A DNA stretch of 64,000 bases from CAYMZZ01 sp044463125 (GTDB lineage: Bacteria; Bacteroidota; Bacteroidia; Chitinophagales; Chitinophagaceae): positions 11,575-75,574 of the forward strand of contig JBIQMS010000019.1 in the NCBI GenBank assembly GCA_044463125.1. Reading direction: 5' to 3'. The translations under genes and the position numbers were made by a program. The first letter of the stretch is position 1, and each line of letters starts with the position of its first letter. The notes under the pieces are model-generated. The model saw only the letters and a program-made list of their open reading frames with translations. It searched no databases and was not told the DNA's origin. This document shows, piece after piece, positions 44,601 through 55,100 of the stretch.

Positions 44601-45304
44601 TTGAAGATTATGATTTCGATCTGATGGGCGAAAATGCACCTCTTTGCCCGCCACTCCGCCACCTTGATCTGGGCATTACCAATTCATCCGGTAGCTGGAC
44701 GGGTCCGGGGGGATACATCACTACCGCCCAATCCCATACCGGAAGGAACAGTTATTACCTCGATGGCACATTGTCCCTGCAGCTTGATGCCGGCGCTGCT
44801 CAACCATCCGCAGGCACTGTTCTTGGTTACGATGGAGTAGGAAGATATGTTTTGAACAACAATGAGATGGCGAATGGATTTGCTCCCATTGATGGAAAAA
44901 AATATGTGTTCAGTTGCTGGGTGAAAGATGGTAGCCCGGGTACCAATACCCTTAACGCTGTAAATCTAACCCTAAATGGTCAGTCCCATAGCGGAACCGT
45001 AACGGTTGTGGAAGGGTGGAAAAAACTGGAAATGTACTTTGATGCAGGATCCGTATTTAACCTTTCGATACAAGCTGCGGGCGCCTATATCGATGACATT
45101 CGAATTCATCCATTCGATGGCCAGATGGCCAGCTATGTGTACGACAATAAATCGCTTCGCCTGATGGCTCAACTGGATGAGAACAATTTTGCCACCTATT
45201 ATGAATACGACGACGAAGGAACACCGGTCAGAGTGAAGAAGGAGACCGAACGCGGAGTTATGACGATCAGTGAAAGCCGTCAATCATTACGTAAACGTTT
45301 TTAA
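38651..45304 (+). CDS. 2217-residue YD/SpvB-like giant secreted protein
   Basis: This giant has a signal peptide (about residues 1-32). The conserved start of Bacteroidota YD-type proteins follows: DLVDMFTGDLKYNLPLLDVG, PVNLSYQSGTGMEEEASWVG and MGWTLNPGALTRQMRGLPDD at about 48-112. The long middle is beta-rich. At about 1975-2140 a jelly-roll, carbohydrate-binding-like module (AFDGFEDYDFD, YIDDIRIHPFDG) appears, and the C-terminus ends in a YD-type unit (ATYYEYDDEGTPVRVKKETE). It has no toxin tip. By analogy to the TcB/TcC cocoon it may form part of a shell with the second giant; this is inference. Confidence 0.8.
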   Translation: MFLFGSRRIVAVFFLFIFSVQLFWPAVTYALTTGPSQPEMQKFEAAGTGDLVDMFTGDLKYNLPLLDVGGYPVNLSYQSGTGMEEEASWVGMGWTLNPGALTRQMRGLPDDFDGQATQRDLIEKDYDRKEFRKVGGNFVAKNTLLGIEVGNPQLKLSVYKDNYYGIGASIGASLNFNLSKAGKSDLTASLGLDFNSDIRDGLDINPSFSLSRAIDHLDSEGSGSASYSVGPNYNTRAGLKSIAISYNNQVRIDKDSKIRNMSGSAVTYFGQTYTPSIKTNTSNTSFSFNGDFGSKITAWYKGVGGGGFYYAEKVKDKNVKVPAYGYLNYLKGRKDVDALLDFNREKEAPFIPSAPSIPIPVATPDLYLATGQAGSMQFRPQFAGNYVVFDKQYQNLGVDANGGFTFGAGNIFLGGVRLDASATTTRTGKWVNGNNYLNSAEAEFETGLTRERPVSFKQSGELLINNPGYWSQLGGDRAAKTILLPGMNTGLGLTGRTGSYALPDEGLKKTTPDKKVNNFQYLNNLQAKNQGLNKAEQATLQQTDLYRKAHHMSEVTITDGNGQRMVYGIPVYNTYQEEVSFSVAAPTGNAEKIARRTGLISYTVDPGNNDKPLYKYGRDELYSRERMPGYATGFLLTGVLSPDYVDVTGDGITDDDLGGAVKFSYDRHTKNYKWRAPFQANMANYNEGLLSDPKDDKANYVYGEKELWYLKTIESKTMIAVFHTQDRLDALGVISRHGGLDNQTTQRKLEKIVLYSKADYVKNGATNAVPIKTVHFEYDYSLYPGSPNSTAPGQGRLTLKKVWFTFGKNNRGASNPYVFSYKADPINVGTIGNLPQPDPTFTGDPLDKELNELYTERQVDRWGTYKQSWYNRLLGSGNGTSAMNNSEYPYALQKISPPSGVAEADWSALIDRMAERYQLYQVETPSGGIITVDYESDDYAFVQDRRAMNMYFLKGIENADQSTGLVNANRIAIHLPVPVANYQEFKELYLRNADGTYLNKIYYKFYTDMDNYSSQAKAKHWEYVYGYAEILDEGSTASGNTVFLSLKKRNGYNPIAKGAWQMLRTELPQYAYDGYDNSNVGSDLVAAITSIFQAVKNIGAELKSFDKRAANRGYANQVDLSRSMVRLYVPRKTTSASATPVNRKNGGGIRVRKVQISDQWSEMTDAAAGETRSYGQVYDYAIRDKDGNYLMSSGVAAYEPMLGNEENPFREPIPFTEQVHWQRDRYHYIEKPYCESYFPGPSIGYSRVSVIPFGADYDGSGNPVRHTGEIIHEFYTARDFPTLVEELSLDKREYQNSLILKLFTSRSVRKVATSQGFTVVMNDMHGKAKKLSYLNKAGDLVSSTEYFYHVQDQDAARKELKSKVPVLFFTGSISEEILGEDIDFTTDVRESDSQTYGLSTGTYAGAFFLGIIGMGYTTFIPLPISSHTRYASISLVKAIHRTGIVTKVVTTQNGSTLEAENLLWDPLTGQVLLTRNQTEYDKATYQFNFPAHMVAEYKSMGPVSQYLGTLFPNIATNSNGVITSITPLSQYSYIHPGDELIHVSDGNMPRGWIIKGPNASSNNPDFRLVDRNGDFIQASGSWLLVRSGRRNLMSASVGSIVLMEDPRVGLQLQIDVSKRILDAKALTYKQEWPIPVNQEWAENPDQCTNMREDCFRYFMIHALAKTVAGAGTNNIRRAFFSEENDGTTTGNVHLVMNEAGCSEFASADGQSVLPYYWETSLHTTPQSGGGIDYVVSPGDQIKMGDYQLNITSVHPDFLTLANSQLTDEALRNELSGHVGGQTAFIYKYCIVKTGACAYEFRRTDNCSTVGSGLQVFPECGTYPECNYTSLLSFTLDYSGPPTMTCVDPEGRRINPYQKGILGNWRPLQSYVYTTSRNQDAGISSQVAGTDIRNNGYYNQFTNFWNWEQGNLKAQVDPLQNYPASDLKSRWVWSKQAVYYDQMGNETESVDALGRYGSALYGYQQTLATAVAANSRRNEIAFDGFEDYDFDLMGENAPLCPPLRHLDLGITNSSGSWTGPGGYITTAQSHTGRNSYYLDGTLSLQLDAGAAQPSAGTVLGYDGVGRYVLNNNEMANGFAPIDGKKYVFSCWVKDGSPGTNTLNAVNLTLNGQSHSGTVTVVEGWKKLEMYFDAGSVFNLSIQAAGAYIDDIRIHPFDGQMASYVYDNKSLRLMAQLDENNFATYYEYDDEGTPVRVKKETERGVMTISESRQSLRKRF

Positions 45305-45315
45305 ATGCTGAAATC

Positions 45316-46101
45316 ATGAATCAACCAGTGAGAAAATATTGGATAGGAGGGTTGTTTACGATCTGCTTTCTGGGACTCCTTTGGGCCGCGGCCCAATCAG
45401 GTTTGTGGCGGAAAGGAGAAGCGCCACTACCGGCGTTTGAGGATGAATTCCGAAAGCTGGCCAATAGGCAGACTACCGATGACACTTATGTGAAGGGGCG
45501 AATTAAACTTTACGACGGCCATGAATCTGATAAAATTCTGGAAGAAAAGGAACTGGAGTTTTGCCGGCAGGGGAAAGCCATTTGGAGCAGGCTCGACATT
45601 CTGGAGGTATTGATTTACGATTCCTTGCATGCACAAGTGGATCACGACTATAAGGAAATCGTGATCAGCCGATTGCAACAAGATTGGGAACAAATGGCCA
45701 GGGAAATGACGCCTGTCAACGACCTGCTGAAAGAGGATGCCAGTTTTCGAATACGCGGGAAGGTGCAACATGGAAAAGGACCGCATAGAAAGATAGTCTT
45801 CATCAATGAAACGCAGCCGGAAATTTGGCAAACTGTTGTTGAATACGACACTATTGATTACCGCATAAAAGGCTGCGAAATCGCCTGGCTTAAAGAGGAC
45901 GAGGAATCAGCCGATGGCTTAAGTGCGGATAGGGTTCCCGCATGTTGGGTTTCACGAACAGAGTTTGAGTACCCTGTTATGAAGACAGGCTTTATATCCA
46001 ACAGGTTTCATGAGGCGCTAAAGCGAGGGAAGAAGGGATGGGAGCCTGGTGAGAAATTGACGGAATACCAGGTTGTTGACGCTACAATGAATCAACCATA
46101 A
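45316..46101 (+). CDS. Membrane-anchored protein between the two giants, unknown function
   Basis: This 261-residue protein has one N-terminal membrane segment (YWIGGLFTICFLGLLWAAAQ, about residues 9-28). The exported domain, about 225 residues, looks mixed alpha/beta with a beta-rich face (TYVKGRIKLYDGHESD, FRIRGKVQHGKGPHRKIVFI) and pairs of Cys residues. I recognise no family. It lies 11 bp after the first giant and 14 bp before the second, so all three are probably made together. It may be a chaperone or assembly factor for the giants; this is inference from position only. Confidence 0.65.
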   Translation: MNQPVRKYWIGGLFTICFLGLLWAAAQSGLWRKGEAPLPAFEDEFRKLANRQTTDDTYVKGRIKLYDGHESDKILEEKELEFCRQGKAIWSRLDILEVLIYDSLHAQVDHDYKEIVISRLQQDWEQMAREMTPVNDLLKEDASFRIRGKVQHGKGPHRKIVFINETQPEIWQTVVEYDTIDYRIKGCEIAWLKEDEESADGLSADRVPACWVSRTEFEYPVMKTGFISNRFHEALKRGKKGWEPGEKLTEYQVVDATMNQP

Positions 46102-46115
46102 AAGCGGCAAAATTC

Positions 46116-49100
46116 ATGCGATACCGATTCATCATTCTTCCGTTTTTGTTCCTGACCGCACTGTTGATGGCCAATGCTTTTAATGCCACGGCGGCTGACG
46201 AATCCTATGTTAAATCGATGTCGGGCGCCATCGGCAAAAACGATTCCTGCACGGTGGTGGACGACAAGTTCATCAATTTGAGCAGCGCCGAATGGAACCA
46301 GATCAATAATATTTCAGTGGATAATATTGTGCGATTTGAGCTCAGGCATGATAGTTCATTCTTTTACTATAACCGCAGGTTTACCTGTACGCTATACCTG
46401 AAGATTAAATATTTTTCAAGCCGCGACCAGGAGGAACCTCACGTGCTGGACAATATTAAGCTGGTAGTTGCTTATGATACAGCCAGGGGTAGCTTTTACA
46501 AAAGTGTGGATCAATACAGTTTTCAGAATGCTTTTAAAGTAACCGTGCTGGTCGATTCCATTGCCTCACCAGAATGGGGCTCCGAATTACCGCCGGTATT
46601 TCGTATTCATAATCAAATTCAGGTCAAGCGAAAATATCCTTTTCAAAAGGACGTAAATGCCGAAATCCAGTCGGAAATGCCGGAGGGAATGCAGAGTGGC
46701 GAAATGCAGGCACTTCGTGTTTCACCAACTTATCAGTCGGGGATGAACCAAATGCGGATTTCCTGGGAGGCCCTTGACTTTCCGGGATACGAGGAGTTTG
46801 ACATTGAATGGACTTTTGTGGATCAGATGAGTGAAAATGGATCGCTCATTGAAACCAATCCTTCAGCTATTAGTGAATCGACTATTGACGGCTGGATGCG
46901 GTTTGATAATAGCCGCGTAACTATTACAGGTTTCGAATACTCCATCAATCTTCCTTTTACGGAAGGGTTTCTGCTGGCGCGTGTGCGATCCGCAGCTTAT
47001 GATGCGATCACGGGCGTAAGGCAAACCAGCAACTGGCAATACCTGCGCGATGATCAGGATGAATTGGAGTTTCCTGCTATAGCCTTTCACGAAGAAAATC
47101 TGAACTGGCAATACAATGCTTCCTATGCGGAAGAGGGCAAGCGTAAGGAAGTGATGGCCTATTTTGACGGGGCCATGCGTGGCAGGCAAACGGTAACTGT
47201 AAACAATGAAGATCAGATTGCCATTGCGGCTGAAACCATTTACGACAATATGGGCCGGCCCGCGCTGAATATACTGCCATCGCCAGTACTCGACCAGGCA
47301 ACGGCAGGTACTTCGCTGCCCCGATTCGCGGGTAAGTTGCAGTTTTATCCCAATGTCAATCAGAATAGCAATGGAGATCCTTATAGCTTTGAAGACTTTT
47401 TGAACGCTGCGAATTGTGTAACGCCCGCTCCGGCCCTCAATACAGCTGATGGGGCTGCGCTTTATTATTCGCCTCAGAATCCTTATGCTACAGCAGATGT
47501 CGCAAACAGCAATTATTATTTCACCAAATACCTGCCCAACGCGGAAGGTTTTGCCTTTACGCAAACCGCCTACCTGGCCGACAATACAGGAAGGATTCGT
47601 AGCCAGGGAGGCGTAGGAAAAGCTTTCCGGTTAGGTAGCGGACATGAAACCAGCTACTTCTACGGGAAACCATTGCAAAGCGAGCTTTATCGCTTATTTG
47701 GTATGGAAGCGGGCAATGCTTCCCATTACCTGAAAAATATGGTAGTAGATGCCAATGGTCAGGTCAGCGTTAGCTATGTGGATGCCAAAGGGCGTACCAT
47801 TGCTACGGCTTTGGGTGGGCAGGCGCCCGCCAGCCTGGATGAACTTCCCTCCGGGGATGAAGGAGTGGCAAGAAAAACAATTACACAGCGCCTGATGGCA
47901 CCGGGCGATTTTCAATCCAATACGCAAACACTGGAGAAGGAAGCTACGGCAACCTTTCTTGCCTCCGTATCGGGCAATTACACCCTGCAATACAGCATCA
48001 GCCCTGCCGCCCTGGGACCCTGGAATGCGGAAAATGCACAGACTTTCTGCAGCAATTGCTATTATGAAATTGAAGTCAGCATCAAGGATGATTGCGGTGA
48101 ACTGATCGCCAGTTCCAGTTCCCAGCCCTTTCAGATTAATGAAACGACCTGCGCCCCCAATGCCGAACCCGTTGCTCAGAATGTACAGTTCACCGTTAGC
48201 AGGCTGGGCGGATATACGGTAGCCTACAAATTGCGCATGAGTGAAGACGTGATCCGCGACCAAACCGATTACTATATCGCGAACAATATCGACCTGTTCA
48301 CGATTCAGCACTTTTTCAATAGTGAACTTTTAATGGCCGAGTTGGAATCCTGTTTCACTGAATGTACCACCTGCGAGGAAAAACTGGGTACCCGGTCCAA
48401 CTTTATCGCGAAAGTCAATGAGATTCTTGAAAAATTGAAAGCGGAAAAATATGCGGCCTTTCCCAATTTCGATATCAACGATCCGGTAATTCAAACCTGG
48501 ATTGATGAAACCTATACCAGCCTTCAGGCAAAATGCGCGGCGGCACAAAGCGAATGTGCTTTGGCTTCACCGTGCGAAACTAATCTGCAGTTGATGAAGT
48601 CGGATGTAAGGCCCGGCGGGCAGTACTTCTTGTTTGACCCAGTAACCTTTTCCATTCCTTCGGGGCAAGCCGATATCAGCATAATAAGCACGAAGAACGG
48701 TATTACTGGCAATTCTTATAAAGATGATCCTGCCATCACCAATTTTGAATTTACGGATGAAGATGGAGTATTGCGTCATATCAAGGATCCGGAAGTAACC
48801 CTGGAGATGTTTATCAAAGCCTATGAGTTGCACCCGGAATGGGCCGATGATTTTGTAACTCGACATGTGGAGTATTGCAGTTACCTATGGTGTACACAAA
48901 ACAGCAGCAGTTTTGCTTTCGACAATAAGCTTCGCGAAGAAATTAACACAGGAGCCCAGGCACAAACGGGCGGATTCTACAATGATGCCGATCCAAATGC
49001 AATCGTTGACCTGGATCCCTTCTTTAATTCAGGTGGCGCCGGCGTGAGCTATAAGACGAAGATGCTCGCGGATATGAATAATCTTTCCGCTGTGTTGCGC

Positions 49101-52100
49101 GCAACGGTGCCCGATGTAAACGGCAACCCCATGGCCGTAAAGAACATTGTGCAATTGCTGCAATGGCAGTTGTACTGTATTCCACTCAATAGCTCACCTA
49201 CAGCTCAACAGTTGCAGGATTCCTGGGTATGCAACAATTTCGACCCCAACTGCCGTTCACTATCGATGGAATGGGAACTTTTCCGGGCATATTACCTAAA
49301 ACTGAAGAGCAAATACCTGCGTCTCGCCAAGCTGGCCGATAATCCTTCCTGTGAGAACTGTTATGTAGGTAACGATCTTTTCGCGGCATTGTCGTGTAAT
49401 CCCCCCGGGCCCCTGAACAATTACTCGCTGCAGGCAACTACGGAAGGCATCCGAGTAATTTACAATACGGGTAATGGTCAATTCCTGAGTAGCTACCGCA
49501 TCAAGGTTCGAAATACAGTTTCGAATGTGGTGAGCACCCTGATTGTAAATAAGGGGCAAAGTCATTCGGGACCCATTCCCGGACTGGCATCTGTTTTGGA
49601 AGGCGAAATACTGGAAGTAGCCTGCCTCAATTCGGAAAACCCTTCTTACTGCGGAAGCGGATCCGAAGGATATACGCCCTGTGGCATCAATATCAACAGC
49701 TTTACGCTGCAACATCGTAATTGCTCTATCAATTCTTCAGGTCAGGAGCATTGGGAAACATGCTCGGTTTACCTGGTTTACAACAATGGTTTGGCGCCGC
49801 AGGATTTTACTATTGAAATTTCAGAAGAAGAGGCTACATATGTGCCGGGAGGCAATCCGAATGAGGAAGAAGTAAACTATTACAATGTTTTATTTCCTTC
49901 CGGACAGTCGGAGATATTTCTGGGTTATTCTCACCAGAATACTACGCCTCCCGCTCAACCGGCATCTTATTTAGTTTACCGTGATTATTACCCTACAAGC
50001 GTCAGTTGCGTGGATCCGAATTTTACCTGTCCGTTGCCCGGCGATTTTTCATGGGATATATCGGGCAATGGTTGCCAGGGCTTGAGTGATGGCAATTCCG
50101 TACGTATTTTTTACAATGGTGGTTCAACTGACCTGCCCTTCCCCGCCTACAAGCAGATCACCGTTTATTTCGACGTAACCCTATCCAATAACGTTACCAC
50201 CAGCTACTCGCTGGTATTGAATAGCGCATCGGGTCAGGCGGCCATGTGCGCAGGTGGCCTGGGTATATCTGTTTCAAATGTTACCATCACGGCCGTAAAC
50301 TGTGTCGACATTGCCATACCCGGCACGCCGGCATCCACCTGTGCCGATGATCCAAGGGCGGCTTTATATGCCGGCAAAGTTCGGCGATACAATGATTATG
50401 TAGATGAAGGGGCGGCTCTGGATTGCATTTTGGGCAACCTGCCGCTTGTTACCAGCCAAAATGATTTGGATCTGCTCATTGCTCAGCAGGTAGCCGAGCA
50501 TAGGCTTCGTGCTATTGAGGATTTGGCAGAACAAAAGCTGTTCTGGCTCAACCGGCTTTGGTCTGTTGTTACCGAGGAAAACGCGAAAGATGATGCGGAA
50601 GGGGTACCGCGGCGCTTCGCCGCGCTTAATGATGCGGCGCCGGGTGTTCCCAGCAACCATCTGATTACGCTGGTAAACGAACTGGAGCTGGTTGCCCGTA
50701 AATACATTGAAATTGCTCCGGCCGAAAATATTCGTCCTGCCAGCACCCTGCCTTCACCGCATGTATCCAGCGGTGGCTACGCTTCCTTCGCGGCTGTATT
50801 CGCAGGTGTGCTGAATCCCCTGGATATTAATCTGCGTAGTAACGGCTTTAATCAGTTCCTGCTTGAGCAACCCTTTCCCCATGATAAAACTCCAATTGTC
50901 AGCAACCCCTCTGTTTTGCTATTGGACCCGGATATATGCACCCGTGTGAGCGCGATGAAGACAAGATGGACGCAGGCGGGTAGTCCCGGAACCTTTCATA
51001 GTTACCTGCAGAATGAACTGGGAGATGACTATAAGCTAACCGCAAGTGAACTTGCCGACCTCGAATACCGCTGCAATATCGGATGCCGGATGTTGAATGA
51101 AACGCTTATCCTGCCAGCCGTATTCGCGCCCGCGGTGCCGGGGGATGCCAACTTTAACCGATGGGCCACCTGCACGGATGTTGACTATTATTACAACGAC
51201 TTCCGGGATAAGTATCCCAATGTGGAGCCAGGTACCAAACTATTCCGCACACTGCTCGCCAATAGCCTGAATCATCAGTTCGGTTTCACGCTGAGCTATG
51301 ATGAATACATGGATTTTATGAACGAAGGTTGTGTGGCTAACGCCAATGCAGCGCTTTACAACAAGCCCGCCACTCCTGCCATACTAACCGATTATGAATT
51401 GGTTTGTCTCGAAAACACACTGCGTACTGTATATGACAGGGCAGGGCAGGAGTATGCCCGGTATATTGAAGAGGAACGTCGCAAGTTTCGCAACAATTAT
51501 ATCTCTACCTGCTTAAAGTCCCAGGCATCCGCGAAGTTGACGGGCGACCTTTATGAGTACCATTACACGCTTTACTATTACGATCAAAGCGGCAACCTGG
51601 TAAAAACCGTACCACCCGAAGGCGTGGCGCTGTTAAGCGATGAGGAAATTACCCGGATAGAGGAATACGTCGAAAATGGTGGGGATGGCGTGCCCAATTG
51701 TTCACCCGTGGACCAACCGGTGATACTGGATGCAACTACGGCATTAACGGCAGTAAGCGATGCTTTGAACAGCAATAGCCTCCGCGCCATTGAGTTTTGG
51801 TTTGGGGGTGATGCAGAGGGCGATTACCGGCAAACCCGCTGGGTAACGCCCGACCAAAAATATTTATGGCAAACCGCCGTCAGGGATGGGCATGTTTGGG
51901 CTGAGCTATTTGAGCTGCAACCCGATGGCAATGGCGGCATCAGCATTGTGGCTTCCTCCGGGGCGGTAGCGGCGCTGGAGCAGAATGCCGCGCTCGACAA
52001 CTGGACGCATGTGCTTGTACAGTCCACCGGTTCCATGCTTACCAGCGGTCTTCAGCTTTTTGTAAATGGCGAATTGTTGACCAACCTCTCCGGCCCCGAG

Positions 52101-55100
52101 GCGCCTGCCTATCCATTTGAATGGAGCATTGGTTCTTCAGGCGGCAACCCGGTACTGCCCGAGAACCGACTGAGCGATCTCAAGCACCTGCGCCTTTACA
52201 ACCGAGTGGCCACCGGGGCCGAAGTGCTGGCCGATTACCAGAATGCCTGTCTCTCACCGGTGGGCGACCTCGCTACCCTCAGCAGCAATAATGGTCCGCT
52301 ACTCAACTGGGCCCGCTTTAATATTCCGCCACCCGGATCGCCCAATACCATTGCCAGCCAAAGCCCTGGTTCCCTGGAAGTATTGTCTTCATCGGGGCAG
52401 TTGCTGATCGAAAATAATATCAGCACGGTCTCCAATACCTTCACCATGGAGTTCTGGGCGAAACCTTCTGAATCCATCGCACTATTTACGCCCGGCTTCG
52501 CAGGCGCGGCCCTGCTGGCCGGTCAGGTAGGACAGAAATATGCCATTTATCCCGGCAATCCGAGCCTGTTGAATATAGCGGGTGCGGGTGTATCGGTAGG
52601 CACCAACGGCGTGCAGGTAGTGGAAAGCGCCGATGGCTATATGCCCGTAACCCTGTCCTGGTCCGGAACCATCAACAACTGGACACATATTGCTGTTGTG
52701 TACAACAACCGGCAACCCTCACTTTACATCAATGGAAGCCTGGCGGCTACAGGGCTAACCTCGCAGATGGGAACTGTATGGCCCAGCAACAACCTGCGTG
52801 GTGGGCAGTATGGCGCCATGAAGGGGAAAACAGATGATATACGCATCTGGAATACGGCAAGGTCGGGCAGCCAGATAGCGGAAAACAGGTCAATATTGCT
52901 GGATCCGGCCACACCGGGACTGGTAGCCAACTGGCCGTTGGATCCCGTAGCGGGAAGTTTCGCGCCAGATATTGTCGGCAGCAACAATGCCTTCCTTGGC
53001 TCTACGGGATGGCTTTGGAGCACTGATGGCGCGCCGGTTTACGATCCGGTTGTTATCGAATATCAGTCGCCCTTTGTGGTGCCCGACCACCAGTTGCCCA
53101 CCCATTATGCCTACAATAGCCTGAACCAGGTGATCCGTCAGGAATCACCCGACGGTGGGGTATCACAATTCTGGTACGATCGCCTGGGGCGTTTGGTGGC
53201 TTCTCAGAACGCCGAGCAAAAGGATCCGGTGGCCAATGATGCCGCTGAGCGCTACAGCTATACTTTGTATGATGCGCAGGGCCGTATTGTGGAAACAGGG
53301 GAACGTTACGACTTTACGCCTTCCTCCATACCCAACGGCGCGCTTACGGAAGACATTGCACGCACACCTGCAGACCTGGCCATCTGGCTGGATAATAATA
53401 TCAACCGGCAGGTAACGCAAACGGCTTATGATGTGCAGCCGAATTGGGCGCCAACATCACTGGCCGGCCAGCAGCGCAACCTGCGTAAGCGGGTAGCCGC
53501 TACCCGCTTGCTTGAGGACGGTAACAACCTTTCGGCCGCCAGTTATTATAATTATGATATCATCGGCAATGTATCGGATCTGTATCAGCAAAATGCCGAT
53601 CAGCAGGCAACGGAAGCCCTTTTCCTCACCGGCACCCAGGGTATTAAGCATATCCGCTACGAATATGATCTTGTAAGCGGAAAAGTAAACCGCGTGCGCT
53701 ATCAGGCAGGCAAGTGGGATCAGTTTGGACATAGCTATGCCTATGATGCCGAGAACAGGCTGACCGACTATTACAGTACCCGACACAATTTCAGTACGGG
53801 TCCGTTGGTAAGCGAAGCGCATTATCGTTATTATATGCACGGCCCACTGGCCAGGACGGAGCTGGGCGATCAGCGTGTGCAGGGGATGGATTATGCATAT
53901 ACCTTACAGGGTTGGCTTAAAGGAGTGAACAGCCAGGTGCTGGATGCCGCCAAAGACATGAGCGGTGATGGACTGGCGGGTTCACTCTTCGCCAACGTGT
54001 CGCGCGATGTGTTTGCATTTAGCCTGGGTTATTATGGCCGTCCGGGCCTCGGTTTACAGGATTATATACCCATTGGCGCGGGCAATGCCCCGGCATTTGG
54101 ATTGCAGTATGATGCGCCCAATGAAACCATTGCCGGCGATGCTACCGGCAAATCCCTCTTCAATGGCAATATCAGCCATGCCACATATGCCTGGAGCGAG
54201 TTGAACAACGGGCAAACGGTGGCATACAGCTATCGCTACGACCAGCTCAACCGGCTCAAAGCCATGCGGCAGCATGCTCTGGGCAGCAATCCCGGCACCT
54301 GGAGCAATAGCAGCGTGATGGCAGCTTATGCGGAGAATATCAGCTACGATGCCAATGGCAATATCCTTAGCTATGAGCGGCATGGAGCCGATCAGGGCAA
54401 TATGCCCCTCGCAATGGATCAGCTTAGCTACCAATATGAGCGCGATGCCGCCGGCCGCCTTCGCCATAACCAATTGCAGCAGGTACGCGATGCAGTAGCC
54501 GACAACCTGTACAGCCAGTCCCTGAACGGCACTGCGGATATCGACGACCAGCCCGCCCATAATTACCAATACGACCGCATTGGCAACCTGATAGCCGACG
54601 AGTCCGAAGACATTACTGCTATCCGCTGGACGGTTTATGGAAAGATCGCCTCCATCAACAAAAAGGATGGTACTGTTATCAGTTATGGCTATGATGTGAG
54701 TGGCAACCGCATCCGCAAATCGGTAACCCAGGGTGAAAGCGCGGTGCTTACCTATTATGTTCGCGATGCCCAGGGCAATGTGATGGCGGTTTATACCCGC
54801 AATGGCGAAAGCTATACCTGGGAGGAGCAACACCTTTATGGCAGTAGCCGCGTGGGATTGCTAAGGCCCGGCCTTACGCTGAACCAGTCGTCTCCGCTCG
54901 GCAATGATGCCTACAGCAGCAATATCGAAACGGTGGCCGACGGCGTAGAGGGCAAGCGGGTATATGAGCTGAGCAACCACCTGGGCAATGTATTGGCTAC
55001 CATCAGCGACCGCAAAATCGGCGTGGATGTGGGTGGCGATACGCAAATAGATTATTATATTGCAGAAGTTCTTTCACAGCAGGACTACTATCCGTTTGGG

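Noticed and set aside
54054..54833. 259-codon minus-strand frame opposite the YD repeats
   Set aside because: Shadow of the repetitive YD-coding sequence; Ile/Ala/Val-rich nonsense without family or start signals. The frames at 46863-47564 and 47694-48311 are rejected for the same reason.
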